A stretch of 64,000 nt of DNA from Kryptolebias marmoratus (taxonomy: Eukaryota; Chordata; Actinopteri; Cyprinodontiformes; Rivulidae). Below, one piece after another: positions 48,927 through 60,192 of the stretch. How positions within the stretch are numbered: the stretch's first letter is position 1; every line of letters begins with the position of its first letter. The position numbers and the translations under genes are program-made. Location of the stretch: positions 8,043,386-8,107,385 of the forward strand of contig NC_051450.1 in the NCBI RefSeq assembly GCF_001649575.2, written 5' to 3'. Below the pieces are notes generated by a model, which worked only from the letters and a program-made list of their open reading frames with translations, ran no database searches and was not told where the DNA came from.

Positions 48927-51461
48927 GTTTATTTTAAAAATATAAAAAAGCAAATAGCAGAACTACTCGGTTGCTTATATGTCTTGTAATTCAACATGTT
49001 TGATCAAATTTATTATAATTTTAAAAATCTATTTTTGTCACAAACTACTCTCGTTTTAGTTTATATTCTGTAAAATGTTTAATAAATGCGACCTGAAATG
49101 TCAATCTAAGCGTCACAATACCTACCGAATTGCTTTTTATTTTTTACAGCTTTGTTAATTCATTTTACCCATTTTATTACTAATTCTTACTTATGACTCA
49201 AGAAACCTTTGATCAGTAAAAAAAGACAGGATAAACAGAAATACTGTACTGTACCGAAAGATTGAAAGACAACTATTTTTACAATAAGAGTAAATATTAG
49301 CTTTTTTAGGGTCAAAAATACTAATAAATATTAAAATGACGGTACCTTGAATGAAAGCTGGTAAAGGACGTGCTTAGAAAGGAATTTTCATGTAATTAGG
49401 TCAAGATAACTTATTTATCTTGTTTTCTCCAGGCGGGTGACATGCATTTCTTCAAGGAATACCAGACTTTTCTTTTTTTTTTGTATTTTGAAAAAAAAAA
49501 ATAAAAAAGTTAAAAATGACCTAAAGTTCTTTTTTTCATGAGTAACTTTTTCTACAACAAAAAGTGCTGACTGTTTAAACTAAAATGAAACACTTTCATT
49601 TATGTGTATGTTATCATAAAATTCTTTATTCAAGTTAATATTTTAATCTTACATTTTGACGTCCTTACTTCTCTTTAAAATAATAATGTGTTTCAGTGAA
49701 TGCTTCATAAGTTTGTAAAAAAGGATACAACAAAAAAAAATTAAAAACCAATGTAGCAGAAGAGAAGACAAAAAGAGGATTAAATGGTTTTTAACCCTAA
49801 ATTTACACAAAAATGGAATGTCAGTATATAAACAATCTACATTTTGAAGCATTTAGGCAGATGTTCGGGGGCTTAATGCAAGAACAAAAACAAATATGTG
49901 ACACAAACAGCATGTTCTTTTACCACAGTGAAACATATTACAAGAAAAAACAACACACAAACCCTGTGAAAACTCAGACCACAGAAAGTGAGGAATAAAA
50001 AACAGCTCCTACACGAGTCCATTTTTACATATCTGCTCATCTGAAACAACCTGTAGCATAAAACAGCTCATTTATTTTTACATGATCAAACAATAAAATG
50101 CATCATTTCACATTCAGATTATGCAGCTCTGTAGTTCTGTTGCATTTTTTGAAGAATTCCATGTTGAAGGAATAAACCATCTGGAATATTTTCATTCCTA
50201 AGAAAGAAATTATTCCTGAAAGTCCGTATTGCACTTTTAATACCCCCCCCCCCTCCCCCCCTTCTTTAAGTGGGGAGCCCACCAGGGTCAGCGATTCTGC
50301 TCTTTGGCCATAATTCAAACCCGAGTCTGTCAGACGCTCGCAGCCAGCGCTTCATTTTGACTTTCTGAGGACCGGGAAAGTGATATCCCACCTGGGGGTC
50401 TGCTCTCAGGGCGATACAGTAAACCTCTTGTCGATTTCACGGCTATCATCATCATATTCATTGCACTGGCCCTGCAGTACAGTGTTACAGAGAGCGAGGG
50501 ACACTTTAACACACAGTATTGCACAACCCTGAGTATCCACAGCTGCGAACTCTGACATAGTTTCACTGCAGCACACACACACACACACACACACACATTA
50601 GTCTGTCTTGTTTGTTAAATGCGTGATCAGACCATTGCAGTCTCAGTGCATCTGATGTCTGAAGTGTGCCCGATCAGAAGCTTGTTCGACCAAATGACAA
50701 AAGCTACTTAAAGCTGCAGAATAAAAGGTTTCTTAAAGTTAAAGGCTGCGTCTGCTGGCAGGAAGTTGAAATAAACAACGCTGAGGAGCCGTAGATCATC
50801 CTTTAACGGACAGAAAAATAAGAGCTGTAACATGCGGGAAAGTCTCAGCTGAACATTCTCCCTAAATTCAGCCAAAAGTCAAATCATTTACTATTTTTAA
50901 ACTATGTAATTTAGATTGGTTTCCCCAGTGAGAGCTCCTTGAAATGGGTCCAAAATCAGTCCACGTTTATTAAATCCAACCAGGATATTTGAGTCATTTC
51001 AGTGGAAGTTGATTGACCAGAACCAGAGATAAAAAAAAGAAAGAACTGATGTTCTTGACTTATTGCAATCAATTATTCAATACAACGAGGGTAAAAAGCA
51101 CCATTGTGCCGCTCTAAAATGGTCTTTGATGACAACAAATCTCTCTTTTTAGTACACTCTGAACAGTCCGTTCACATTCCTAAAGGGTCAAATACTGCTG
51201 TACTGTTAAAAGGATAATTTAATTTGCTTGGTTAATTTTTTTTTTTCTTCTTACTTAGATGGGGTTTTGTGATACAGTTTTGAGCTGTCAGTATCTTACC
51301 TGCAGTAAACAGCAAACAGAATGAGCTCAGTTTGGAGACTAATGAAGAAATTGTCATGAAGGAGTCAAGCTAGCAGCTATTCAAAGCAGGAATTAGAGGT
51401 GGGCAGTGACTTTTGAGTAGCCAAAGTCTACTTAAATATTCAAATACTGAGTCTAGTTAAA

Positions 51462-51586
51462 TGCTCGGTGGTCAGTGCTGCGGTCTTGCAATCCTGAGGC
51501 TGCGGGTTCGAGCCCAGGTTGCGGCAGGAAGGGCATCTGGCGTAAAAGAATTGTTAAATCTTTCGTGTGAAAGAACAAGAGGAAGA
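51462..51586 (+). mobile_element. tRNA-derived SINE, 125 bp, exact 12-bp target duplication
   Basis: It contains GGTGGTCAGTGCTG (A-box-like) and GGGTTCGAGCCC (B-box), then GGAAGGGCATCTGGCG. AGTCTAGTTAAA flanks it on both sides (51450-51461 and 51587-51598). The perfect duplication suggests a fairly recent insertion. Confidence 0.85.
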
Positions 51587-51717
51587 AGTCTAGTTAAAAT
51601 GGGCAAATTTGAGGATTAATTTCTTTTTAACACTGGCAACAACTTTTTTTTCTCTCAGTTTGTTTTGTTGCTTTTATGAACCTTATTTGTGGTAGGTTTT
51701 TCCTAATTATCCTTGTT

Positions 51718-51935
51718 GCACGGTGGGGCAGTGGTTAGAGCTGTCACCTCACAGCAGGAAGGCCACAGGTCACGCCCCAGTTGGGCCCTTTTTGTGTGGA
51801 GTTTGCATGTTCTCGCTGTGCTCACCTGGGTTTTTCTCCAGGAACTCCTGTTTCCTCCCACAGACCAAAAACAAGCATGTTAGGTTAACTGGTAACTAAA
51901 TTGTCTCTAGGTGTGAGGATGTCGATAAAATGAAC
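51718..51935 (+). mobile_element. tRNA-derived SINE, same family as at 27.3 kb
   Basis: GCACGGTGGGGCAGTGGTTA at the start, then TGTGTGGAGTTTGCATGTTC and TTTCCTCCCACAGACCAAAA. No clear target duplication seen. Confidence 0.75.
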
Positions 51936-52069
51936 TAAATGTTATGCCTTTGGGAGTAAAACCAGGCTGCCTCGACCTGCAGATTTACAACAGAGAGTCA
52001 GTTGTGGACCAGAATAGCAGAACATTCGCTAACAATTACGTCCTTTGGCTTTGGTAGATTATTTCCGGG

Positions 52070-52370
52070 TTGATGAATTTCGGAAGCTATGAAATGGCTG
52101 TAAATACAAGAAACGATGCGCTGTCAGGCCGAAATTTACTGCGGTTTGTATGTAATGTTTTGCACGAACAAAAGATGCACTTTGTTTCCATTTTTTGCCC
52201 AATCGAAGATGGTCGCCACAGTCAATCAACCCTACCACAAAAAGGTTTATAACTCAGATATTGAGCTAAAATTTCGTGTGGAAGTAGCGGAGTCATGCCC
52301 AACTCCGAGTGCTAACAAATTTCACAAAATCTTTCTTTAAAATTTTGGCTTCAAGGAACGCTACTTTCTT
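52070..52370 (-). repeat. GCCATCTTGAAT-family repeat, copy 8
   Basis: Reverse orientation: CGAAGATGGTCGCCACAGTC, GATATTGAGCTAAAATTTCG and a GGAGTCATGCCCAACTC block, ending with GGCTTCAAGGAACGC. Confidence 0.6.
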
Positions 52371-52920
52371 TCTTATTTACCTAATTTTACATGGCAAAAA
52401 GAAGAAATGCAACAATGAATGTTCCCTTTAAAAACCCCTGTTTAAATAAATCATTCAAAAGTGCACATAAGTAAAATCACTACCTATCAAATAAACAGAA
52501 ACATTGAAGAGAATCAAAATTTCTTATTGGATTGATTATCAAACTGATCAAAACGTGAAAACAAATTGCATCTCAGATACTTAATGTCTTAAAATACTGA
52601 AATATGTTTTGTTTTTAATGGTTTTTGTCTCATAACACACTTCCTCGTTTTGAGTTAAAGAGTTTTAAATTCAGTGGGAAATTGATTTATTTTTGTTTAG
52701 CTTTCCAATAGGTTTGTATGAATAATTGAGCTATAAATATCGCACTGATTATTGTTTATTTGTATTTCTTTGGTTACGACTGAAGGAAGGAAGGAAGCTT
52801 TTCTGCTTGATTCTAATTAGAATATTTAAGTCCAGTGATTTTCTGAAGCACCTCTGAAACATCAGCTCCAGTCTGAGGTCTTCTGAGGAGAGATGGTCCT
52901 TTTTCCTCATGAGTAAAGTT

Positions 52921-52926
52921 TTTATT
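52921..52926 (-). terminator. Candidate poly(A) signal of NCEH1
   Basis: AATAAA on the minus strand about 70 bases after the NCEH1 stop codon. A short 3' UTR would result; longer ones are possible. Confidence 0.4.
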
Positions 52927-52994
52927 TTTCTAATAACTAAATATCTTTTCTCTTTGCAGAATCAACAAAGAGCTCCCAAACACGTCCTGCTGGG

Positions 52995-55900
52995 CTACAG
53001 GTTCTGGTCCAGCCAGCGGATGTAGCTGTTCTCGCTCCTCTGCCCGACGCTCGACCTAATTGGCAGGTTTGCGAACACCATGCAGCCGTGGAAACCGTCC
53101 TCATGGTGGTCACTGGTCACATCGACGCCAGCGTCCCAGAGGCGCCTGGCGTACATCAACCCGTCGTCCCTCAGGACGTCGAATTCGCATGTCATCACGT
53201 ACGCTTTGGGCGTCTTACCCAGAACCTCCTGCTCTGCCAGCAGCGGCGCTGCCCTCACGTCCATCAGCCCCGGCACCTCGCTCACCACGCCAGGCCGGCC
53301 TTTTTCTTGAACAACCGGCCTGAAATGCTTCCTGCGCTCGGCCGGCAGCATGGCGGTCCAGTTCAGCTTGGAGCGGGTCGTAGGGCTGATGTTCGGCTGG
53401 TCCAGTGAGCTGTGGTTGTTGGCCAGCAGGACGGGCTCCAGCGAGGAGTCGGCGCCCAGATACTGAAGCCAGTAGCGAGCCATGTAGGGCCTGTAGAGGA
53501 TGGGCACGTCCTGGTTCTGCTGGTAGGACGGGGTGTGGAAGTCGAGCGCCTGCAGCACCGGGTAGATCAACGCCTGCACCTTAAACTTTACTGTCATGGA
53601 GTCGTCTGAGCCGAGCTGTGGACACAATCCAGTGTTAAATGAAAGCTTATTTTTTACGTGATCACATTGTATTCAAAGTGATTTCAACACATGCTCTAAG
53701 GTTCTGTGCTAAAGTCCCGATCCAGCCCTCTGTTCTTTAGATCGCACTTCCAAGTTTACAGACGGTTTTGTAATCTTTTAACCCTCCTGCTGTCAACATG
53801 ACCCACAAGGCCTCAGTTTTAAAACATGGCCAGCAGGAGGGTTGGTTTGGAGCAACAGTTCTCGACGCTTTCTGAAGGTCTTCGAAAGTTCTCCGAAAGA
53901 TGACCATTTTCAGAGGAATGTCTGTTTCTTTGTTAGGCCATTGACCTCTGACCTTTGAATCTTTCAGACATTAAAACGCTCCTAAACTCAAGAGATGAAC
54001 CAGTGCTGTGTCAACAGATAATAAACTTATTTAATCTGGCAAAAAAAACAAATTTAAATTTTTTTTTTAGACCCTTTGTTACCAGCAGTCTGTCACAAAT
54101 ACACAATTTGTTGCCATTTACTTCATTTAACCTTGAAAAACTCCAAAGATAACACAATTTCACACATAAAATAGCCTTTTAGCGCCAAGAAGGGGATTCC
54201 CAAAGAGGGATTAGCTGAAAACTTGTTATACAGTAAATGATCAATTGAAGAGTGACGCCTCTTTCAGGTTTTTGCTAACCCCCCCCACCCAAATTTCTTA
54301 AAGAAGTGACAGTCAGATACTGTTCCAATGCTGTTTTTAGACCCGACTCTTCTTCTTTTGTCCTCTACATGTCTACATTCCTCATTTCTACATCCCTCTG
54401 TTAAGGTCTAGTATTCTTTGATCCCTTGAAAAGATTACAAGAAAGGTCTGGTTGGTTATAAGAAGTATGAAAAATGAGTAGTAGATTGGGACTTTATGTA
54501 TTACTGTGCTGTGGATTTTTAAGCTGCAACTGTAGACACCGTAAACACAAAACTCAAAAGACTTGTTTATATTTGCAGAGGAAAAACCTCTCCCAGCAGT
54601 TTGATGGATGCATTATAGTACAAACTTGGTATCACCCACACAAATCTTTATTTACCAGCACATAGGAGAAACTGATTGAAACCCCGCCCCACTCTAAAAG
54701 AAATACGCAGAACTGAATGAAGCTTATTTTGGTTCGTGTACCTGCTGAGCCACGGCAGCAGCCAGGTTCCCTCCGGCGCTGTCTCCTGACACGCAAACTC
54801 TCTCCGGATCGATGCGGTATCGCTGCAAAACCTCAGCAGACAGGAAGGCCCGCGAGGCTGCCAAAGCATCGTGGTACTGATCTGGAAACACCGCCTCAGG
54901 AGCGAGACGATAACTACGGCAACAGGGCATGGCAGTATTAACAGAGCAAACTATTTTTTATCGTTATCTGATGTCTTCCAAGCATTTCGTGTTTATACTT
55001 AGGTTTCTTGGCAGAAATCGTCTTTATCACTCTGTTCACAAACATCTCACACACATCTCACTGCCCTGATTAATTAATCTGTGTCCAAAACATCTGAAGG
55101 AACTCCTTGTTTGTCAAACTGCTGTTTCCAAGGTCACAAATGCAGCATGAAGCTAAACATAAAAAGCCTCGGGGGGTTTTTTCTGTTACTGACTCATTTT
55201 TAACACTTTTTAGGAATGACTCCAGGAAAGCCAGAAGGAGACAAATGAGAACGACCAATTTACAAAAACAGAATGATTTTTGTAACATTGTTCAGTAAAA
55301 GCAGCGAACATCTACATATTGTCTTGAAAAAGTTGTTCCTTCTGGATTAAAAAGGTTTAATTTCTAAAACTCACTCGACAGACATGATGACGGCGTCCAG
55401 ATCTTCAGCCATTTTCCGACAAAGAAGGTCGTAGGAGCGCATTTCTGTGGAGCAGAGAAACCTTTTTTATTGATGTAATCCTTTTATTAAAATTGTTTTT
55501 TTAAGATAACCGTCGATAAAACTTTGTGGTAAATAACTGAAACCCCACACAGCGACAGTCTGTGAATTTACACTGGAACTAATTTACAGTCACCAAAAAT
55601 GTAAATGAACAATTACTGTTAAACAATAACAAATAACTAATTTATCAACATAAAACAGATTTTCTGGCAAACTGATCTCCATAATCACTCACTTAGCATG
55701 TTACACAAATTTGTTGTTCAAATAAAAAAACAATGTCTTACTTCCTCATTATGGGAATATAAAACATATATTTTCCTCCATCGTGAATAAAGAGTCAGCC
55801 AAAATTCATTTGTAAGAATAATTTAATAAACAGAGGAGCTCATGGTCAGCTCAAAGGCTTCAAAGTGCCCAAATCATCACCCGTCCTCCTCCGTGCTGAC

Positions 55901-58900
55901 AGCTGATATGCTGTGATTGGTTTTCTCTGAACGTGCTGCTGTGCATTGTGGGTAAAAATGGCACTGTTCAAATGGCGTTGTTCCGGAGGTCTTGTGGTTC
56001 ATGCAGAAGAAAAGGTACGAACCAAAGTCGTGCAGAAAAAAGGAGTTTTCTCCTGCAGCCGTACTTGTTCAGTCTTTTTCTAATGGTCCTGTCATGAATT
56101 TTAACCTTTAACCTGCTAACTGAAGCTTGTAAAGTCTGACATGAACCCCTTAGGTTTTTGTTTTGTTTTTTTGCAGTTCTCTGAGCATTGCACGGTCTGA
56201 CCTTAGGGTGAATTAGCTGGGACATCCCCTCCTGGGATGACTATTAGCTGTCCTAATGTTTTCTACCTGTGTATCATCTCTCTCTCTGTAGGATGATGGA
56301 CTCCAAACAGTTTTGAAATGACCTTTGACCCCTCCTAGATCGAGGGACAGCACTAGTCGCTTCTCAAATGTCATTGCTGATGTCTTTCCACCCTGGCATT
56401 GTGTTAACACACATGTGTGTGCAGCTAAACACCTGCTTTTACAGACAAATTCACACCGATGATGACCAGGTAATCATTTACTTTTTGTTAAATATTGATC
56501 TGATCTGAGCTTGTATTTACCTTAGATCAGTGGAGTCCAATCCTGGTCCTGGAGGAGCACTATCCTGCATGTGTTAGAGGTTTCCCTGCTCTTCAGCAGG
56601 TTTTCAAGATCTGCAGAAGCCTGTTAATCACCAAGTCGTTCAAATCAGGTGTCAAAACAGAGAAACGCCTAAAACATGCAGGATAGTGGCCCTCCAGGAC
56701 CAGGATGGGACACCACTGCCTTAGATAAAGATCTTGTGAATGTGGACAGAAAAAAGCATTCATATATATCAGGTCAGAATTACTTTCTGATCTCATTTCT
56801 TCACACCTGATAGGAATTCGATCAACGGCTCTGACACCAACCTTTTTTTTTTATCTTATAATTGAAATCTGTAAAAAAATGAGACTGTTAAAAAAACCCT
56901 CATTGTTCTCCTCCCCATCAGGCCCTGATAGTGTCCGTAACGTTCTCTTAAAAGGTATGAGCTTCAATAATGACTTTATTTCCGCCTTTGATTTCATGAC
57001 ATTTAATTGTTGACACATTCATAAAAAGACTTGAATTTGAACCCCATACAGGCAGTCCCTATGGAATAAAATGTGGCTTTAAGGGGAAAATATTGCAAAT
57101 TTTTAACAGAAATGTGTCTCATTTAAAGCTGGCTAAAGTAAAAAAAGTCTTTATGCAGAAAATGTGAAATCTGATAGAAACAAACTCACTCCCGCTGGCG
57201 AGTGCCCAGCCTCCACCATGGAAATAAATCACTCCTCTTTTCAGCTTCTTCCCCCCTTTGGGCTGAAAGATGCGAGTGGGCACGCCACCGAGCGCGGAGT
57301 CTGTCACGTGCACGGCAGGGCAGGAGCGAGCCTCTATCTCCTCCACCCAGGACACCACCTGGTTCAACATGTGAATGCTGTGGCAGAAGCCCAGCATGTG
57401 AACCACATCACTCTGAAAACACAAACGTATGATGGTTATTGTTTATTTTTTTATGTGGATGCATTCACACCTGATCCTGTTTCACTTTCCTCTTTTCCTC
57501 CGTGCCTTTCTAGACATGTAACTATTGCTAGGACCTTTGCATTTTTTGAAGTATTAAACTTTAAACTTTATTTACAAGGATTTTCCCCATAGAAATACAT
57601 TGAAATGTGTAATTCCTTCAAAAATATTGCTCTCTGGAACATATTTGCTCTGTTTTTGTTTAGCCTATAGCGAGCATTTTGCTACTTTTAGCTTTAAGAT
57701 AAGTCTTTCACCACTTTTAGTTAGCGTTTTATTGTTTTATTTTTATTATTATTATTATTATTATTAGCTATTAGCATTTTGCTGCTTTTGGTACTTTTAG
57801 CTTCTACCCTGAATTTTGCTACTTATAGTGTTGAAGTAGCATTTTATAATTTTTACCTTTTAGTTAGCATTTTGGCCCATTTTAGCTAGTATTTTGCTAC
57901 TTATGGTAATTTTAGCCTTTACCTAGTGTTTCACTAAGCTAGCATTTTGCTATTTTCACCTTTTAGCTAGCTTTTTTTAACCCATTTTAGCTAGTATTTT
58001 GCTACTTTTAGCCCATGTTTTGGTATTTTTACATTTTAAACAGTGTTTTGGTACTTCTAGCTGTTTGCTAGCAATTTGTTGCATTTAGCCCTTAGCTAAC
58101 AATTTTCTCCTTTTCGTTTTAACAAGTCAGCTTTATCAATTTTCTTCAAAGATAATTCATCATTCACTGCATTTTCTCTAGTGTCTATAGTGAGGGGTTT
58201 TAATTAAACTGAAAGCTGTCGACGTGAGAAACTCTCATCCTTTTCCTTTTTGTCATTTTGGAGGAATTAAATAACAAAGAGGCACTGAAAACACTTCCCA
58301 GGGTGACTGCAGTGACACATAAAAAGGTCTGGGTGTGGTTTCTGTTGTTGTGAAGGACTAACATGTTAAACAGGAGCAGCAGCCCTGACCTGTGTCAAAG
58401 CAGAAAAGCTCAAAGGTCAGTTGGCAGCGTGGTCAGACAGCATGCTGGCTTGAGCCAAGGTTAATGTCAGGTTTTTGTTAACAACTTTAATTAAAGAAAA
58501 ACATTAAAATACAGCTTATTACTGTCAGGAATGGAATACAATAAATTACTAATTCTTTGAGGTATAAATTTACTTGAATATCTGTTTCTGTATATGTCAC
58601 TTTCTACATTATTTAATATTTGATGGGTTTAAAGTCTTTATCACAACAGACCTCAGGTTCAAACCCAAATCTGTGGCCTTCTGCTTTTCTCTGACAAGCT
58701 TCTAGTCTCCACTGATTTTAAAAAAGGGCTACAAATCAATAATTATATGAATAAACGCTAAATATAGAAGAGTATTTATAAGAATCCGTCTAATAGTACA
58801 ACTGATTACTGTTTAAATGATATGCTGCTTTTATTGGTGGCTGTAAAATTTACAAATCAAAGAAAAGATTTTTCGGATAAGGCTATCATCAGATTTATTC

Positions 58901-59374
58901 ATGATGAAAATAATCAATAGCGTAATAAAAAACACACTGAAATCATTAACATGAAGTACTAATATTAGTTAAATGATTTTTCCTGCATGGTTTTAATACT
59001 TTCACTCATTTCTGTAATTATGTTTATTTTGGAACAACCACAACGCATACAGTAGTGGTAAAAGTACTTTATATATAGTGAGAACATGAAGATAAGGGGT
59101 CGTAATAAGTGCTGTTTCTGTTTTAAGTGGTTCGTGTTGCTTTATGTTTTTAACTCTGACAGCTCCGCACCGACCTGAGCGCCTGTCCGCCTGTCCGCCT
59201 GTCCGCCTGTCCGCCTGTCCCCCCCCCCAGGTCACTCACCGCCTGCATGAAGCTCCGGAACAGCGCGTCCAGCAGCATCAGCTTCCACGGCTCGCTCACG
59301 CCGCTCGGTAACGGCAGGTACACGTAGTAGGCGGCCGCGGCCAGCAGCACGGCTCCGGCCACACGGAGCCTCAT
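52995..59374 (-). CDS. nceh1: NCEH1, neutral cholesterol ester hydrolase 1, 406 aa, five exons
   Basis: A membrane-anchored serine hydrolase of the hormone-sensitive lipase/AADAC family. In mammals it sits in the ER and hydrolyses cholesteryl esters and 2-acetyl monoalkylglycerol ether. Coding exons: 59374-59240, 57412-57190, 55444-55375, 54913-54742 and 53615-52995, with phases 0, 1, 2 and 0 and GT-AG introns. An N-terminal signal anchor (about 4-24) precedes the lumenal catalytic domain. The oxyanion motif HGGG is at 110-113, the nucleophile S188 in GDSAGG, the acid D346 in CEFDVLRDD and the base H376 in DGFHG. The conserved VDYRLAPE spans the exon 3/4 join. The C-terminus [10 protein letters not shown] matches the human protein (408 aa). 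The gene appears intact. It lies beside TNFSF10 as in human. Confidence 0.96.
55830..56465 (-). mobile_element. Second Tc1-type transposon remnant, truncated
   Basis: Shares sequence with the 26.6-27.9 kb remnant: CCAAATCATCACCCGTCCTC, CAGTCTTTTTCTAATGGTCC, GCACGGTCTGACCTTAGGGT. It lacks the C-terminal part and has stops in the transposase frame. It preserves the uninterrupted site where a SINE sits in the other copy. In NCEH1 intron 2. Confidence 0.72.
56528..56718. mobile_element. hAT-type MITE, 191 bp, exact 8-bp target duplication
   Basis: Same family as the 23.3 kb element: it begins CAGTGGAGTCCAATCCTGGT and ends ACCAGGATGGGACACCACTG. CCTTAGAT flanks it at 56520-56527 and 56719-56726. 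In NCEH1 intron 2, just beyond the Tc1 remnant. Confidence 0.87.
57660..58130 (+). repeat. Degenerate GCTAGCATTTTGCTACTTTT repeat
   Basis: More than ten imperfect, irregularly spaced copies of words such as AGCTAGTATTTTGCTACTTT and TTTTAGCCTTTAGCTA in NCEH1 intron 1. An (ATT)n run is embedded at about 57745-57768. It looks like an old, decayed minisatellite. Confidence 0.75.
59181..59229 (+). repeat. Five 8-bp repeats and a C run beside the NCEH1 exon 1 donor
   Basis: GCCTGTCC is repeated five times exactly at 59181-59220 and followed by nine C. On the minus strand it lies about 10 bases into intron 1, right after GTGAGTGACCTG, as a G-rich tract (GGGGGGGGG then GGACAGGC units). Confidence 0.95.
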
Positions 59375-59610
59375 CGCGGACGGACGGGGTACCTGCCGAG
59401 AAGAGCATACGGAAATGCGGCTGTCAGGTCGCGAACGGACGGCCGCTCCGCCAGGGATCGACGGAACGCGGAGGAGTAACCCCGGTTTCAAAATAAAAGC
59501 ACAAATTGACGCTTCAGTCTACTTTTTGACGAAGGAAAAACGGACTTTACTTTTATTTTGAAAATATTTTACAGGAAGTTATGTTGGAATTGTGTAACTG
59601 TGTTGCTTAC

Positions 59611-59622
59611 GGGAATTGTAGT
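59611..59622 (-). promoter_or_regulatory. ZNF143-like site upstream of NCEH1
   Basis: On the minus strand this is ACTACAATTCCC, the core of the ZNF143/Staf promoter motif (ACTACAAYTCCCAG). It lies about 240 bases upstream of the NCEH1 start codon, in the likely promoter. Motif match only. Confidence 0.45.
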
Positions 59623-59639
59623 TTTCTTAGGTTGAAACG

Positions 59640-60140
59640 GTATTAACTAAAATTAGCCCCAAATAATATTTTTATGAATTAGTAGAGAAAAGACGAAACG
59701 GGAACATATTTCAAGTACATTTTTTTAATAAAACAGGTTATGTCAGAAGGTTTTTGAAAGGTTTTGTGTGAGCTTTTATATTTTTTAAACATTAATATCT
59801 GTATTTAGTTTATTATTTTATTTAACAAGAACATTGCTCGTTACTGTAATTTACATTTCATTGCTGTAAATGTGCCAGAGTTAGACAAAAAGTTGTTTTT
59901 CATCTGTTATCCTTGGACAGGTGTTACAAAAGTCATGCAAAAACCAGAACACATCAAATCCTGATCACTTTTTGGAAAGAAACTTAGGTTGAAATTTAGC
60001 ATTTTGTACTCAAGCTGAGAGTCCCAGTAATAAATAAAGAATGGTACTTGGTTGATTCAAACCAATAAACCTCCCATGTTCTCTAATCACCACACCTGCT
60101 TTTACGCAGCTGTGTTTAATTAGTGATTGAGGTAAGGAGG
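59640..60140. other. Intergenic between NCEH1 and the secreted-protein gene
   Basis: The two genes point away from each other with about 0.8 kb between their start codons. Besides the ZNF143-like site I see only AT-rich DNA. A weak TATA-like GATAAAG lies at about 60147-60153, about 45 bases before the start codon at 60193. Confidence 0.4.
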
Positions 60141-60192
60141 AAAGTTGATAAAGTTTCCTGAGTGGGTGTTCAAGTTGAGTTTGCTGTTTATT

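Noticed and set aside
51293..51345. A 39-base exon on the minus strand between CATTAG and GTAAGA
   Set aside because: The sequence resembles the inverted-repeat arms at 0.9-1.6 kb, so the splice-like edges come with a repeat.
53060..53609. Plus-strand frames over NCEH1 exon 5
   Set aside because: Antisense shadows of the NCEH1 catalytic exon.
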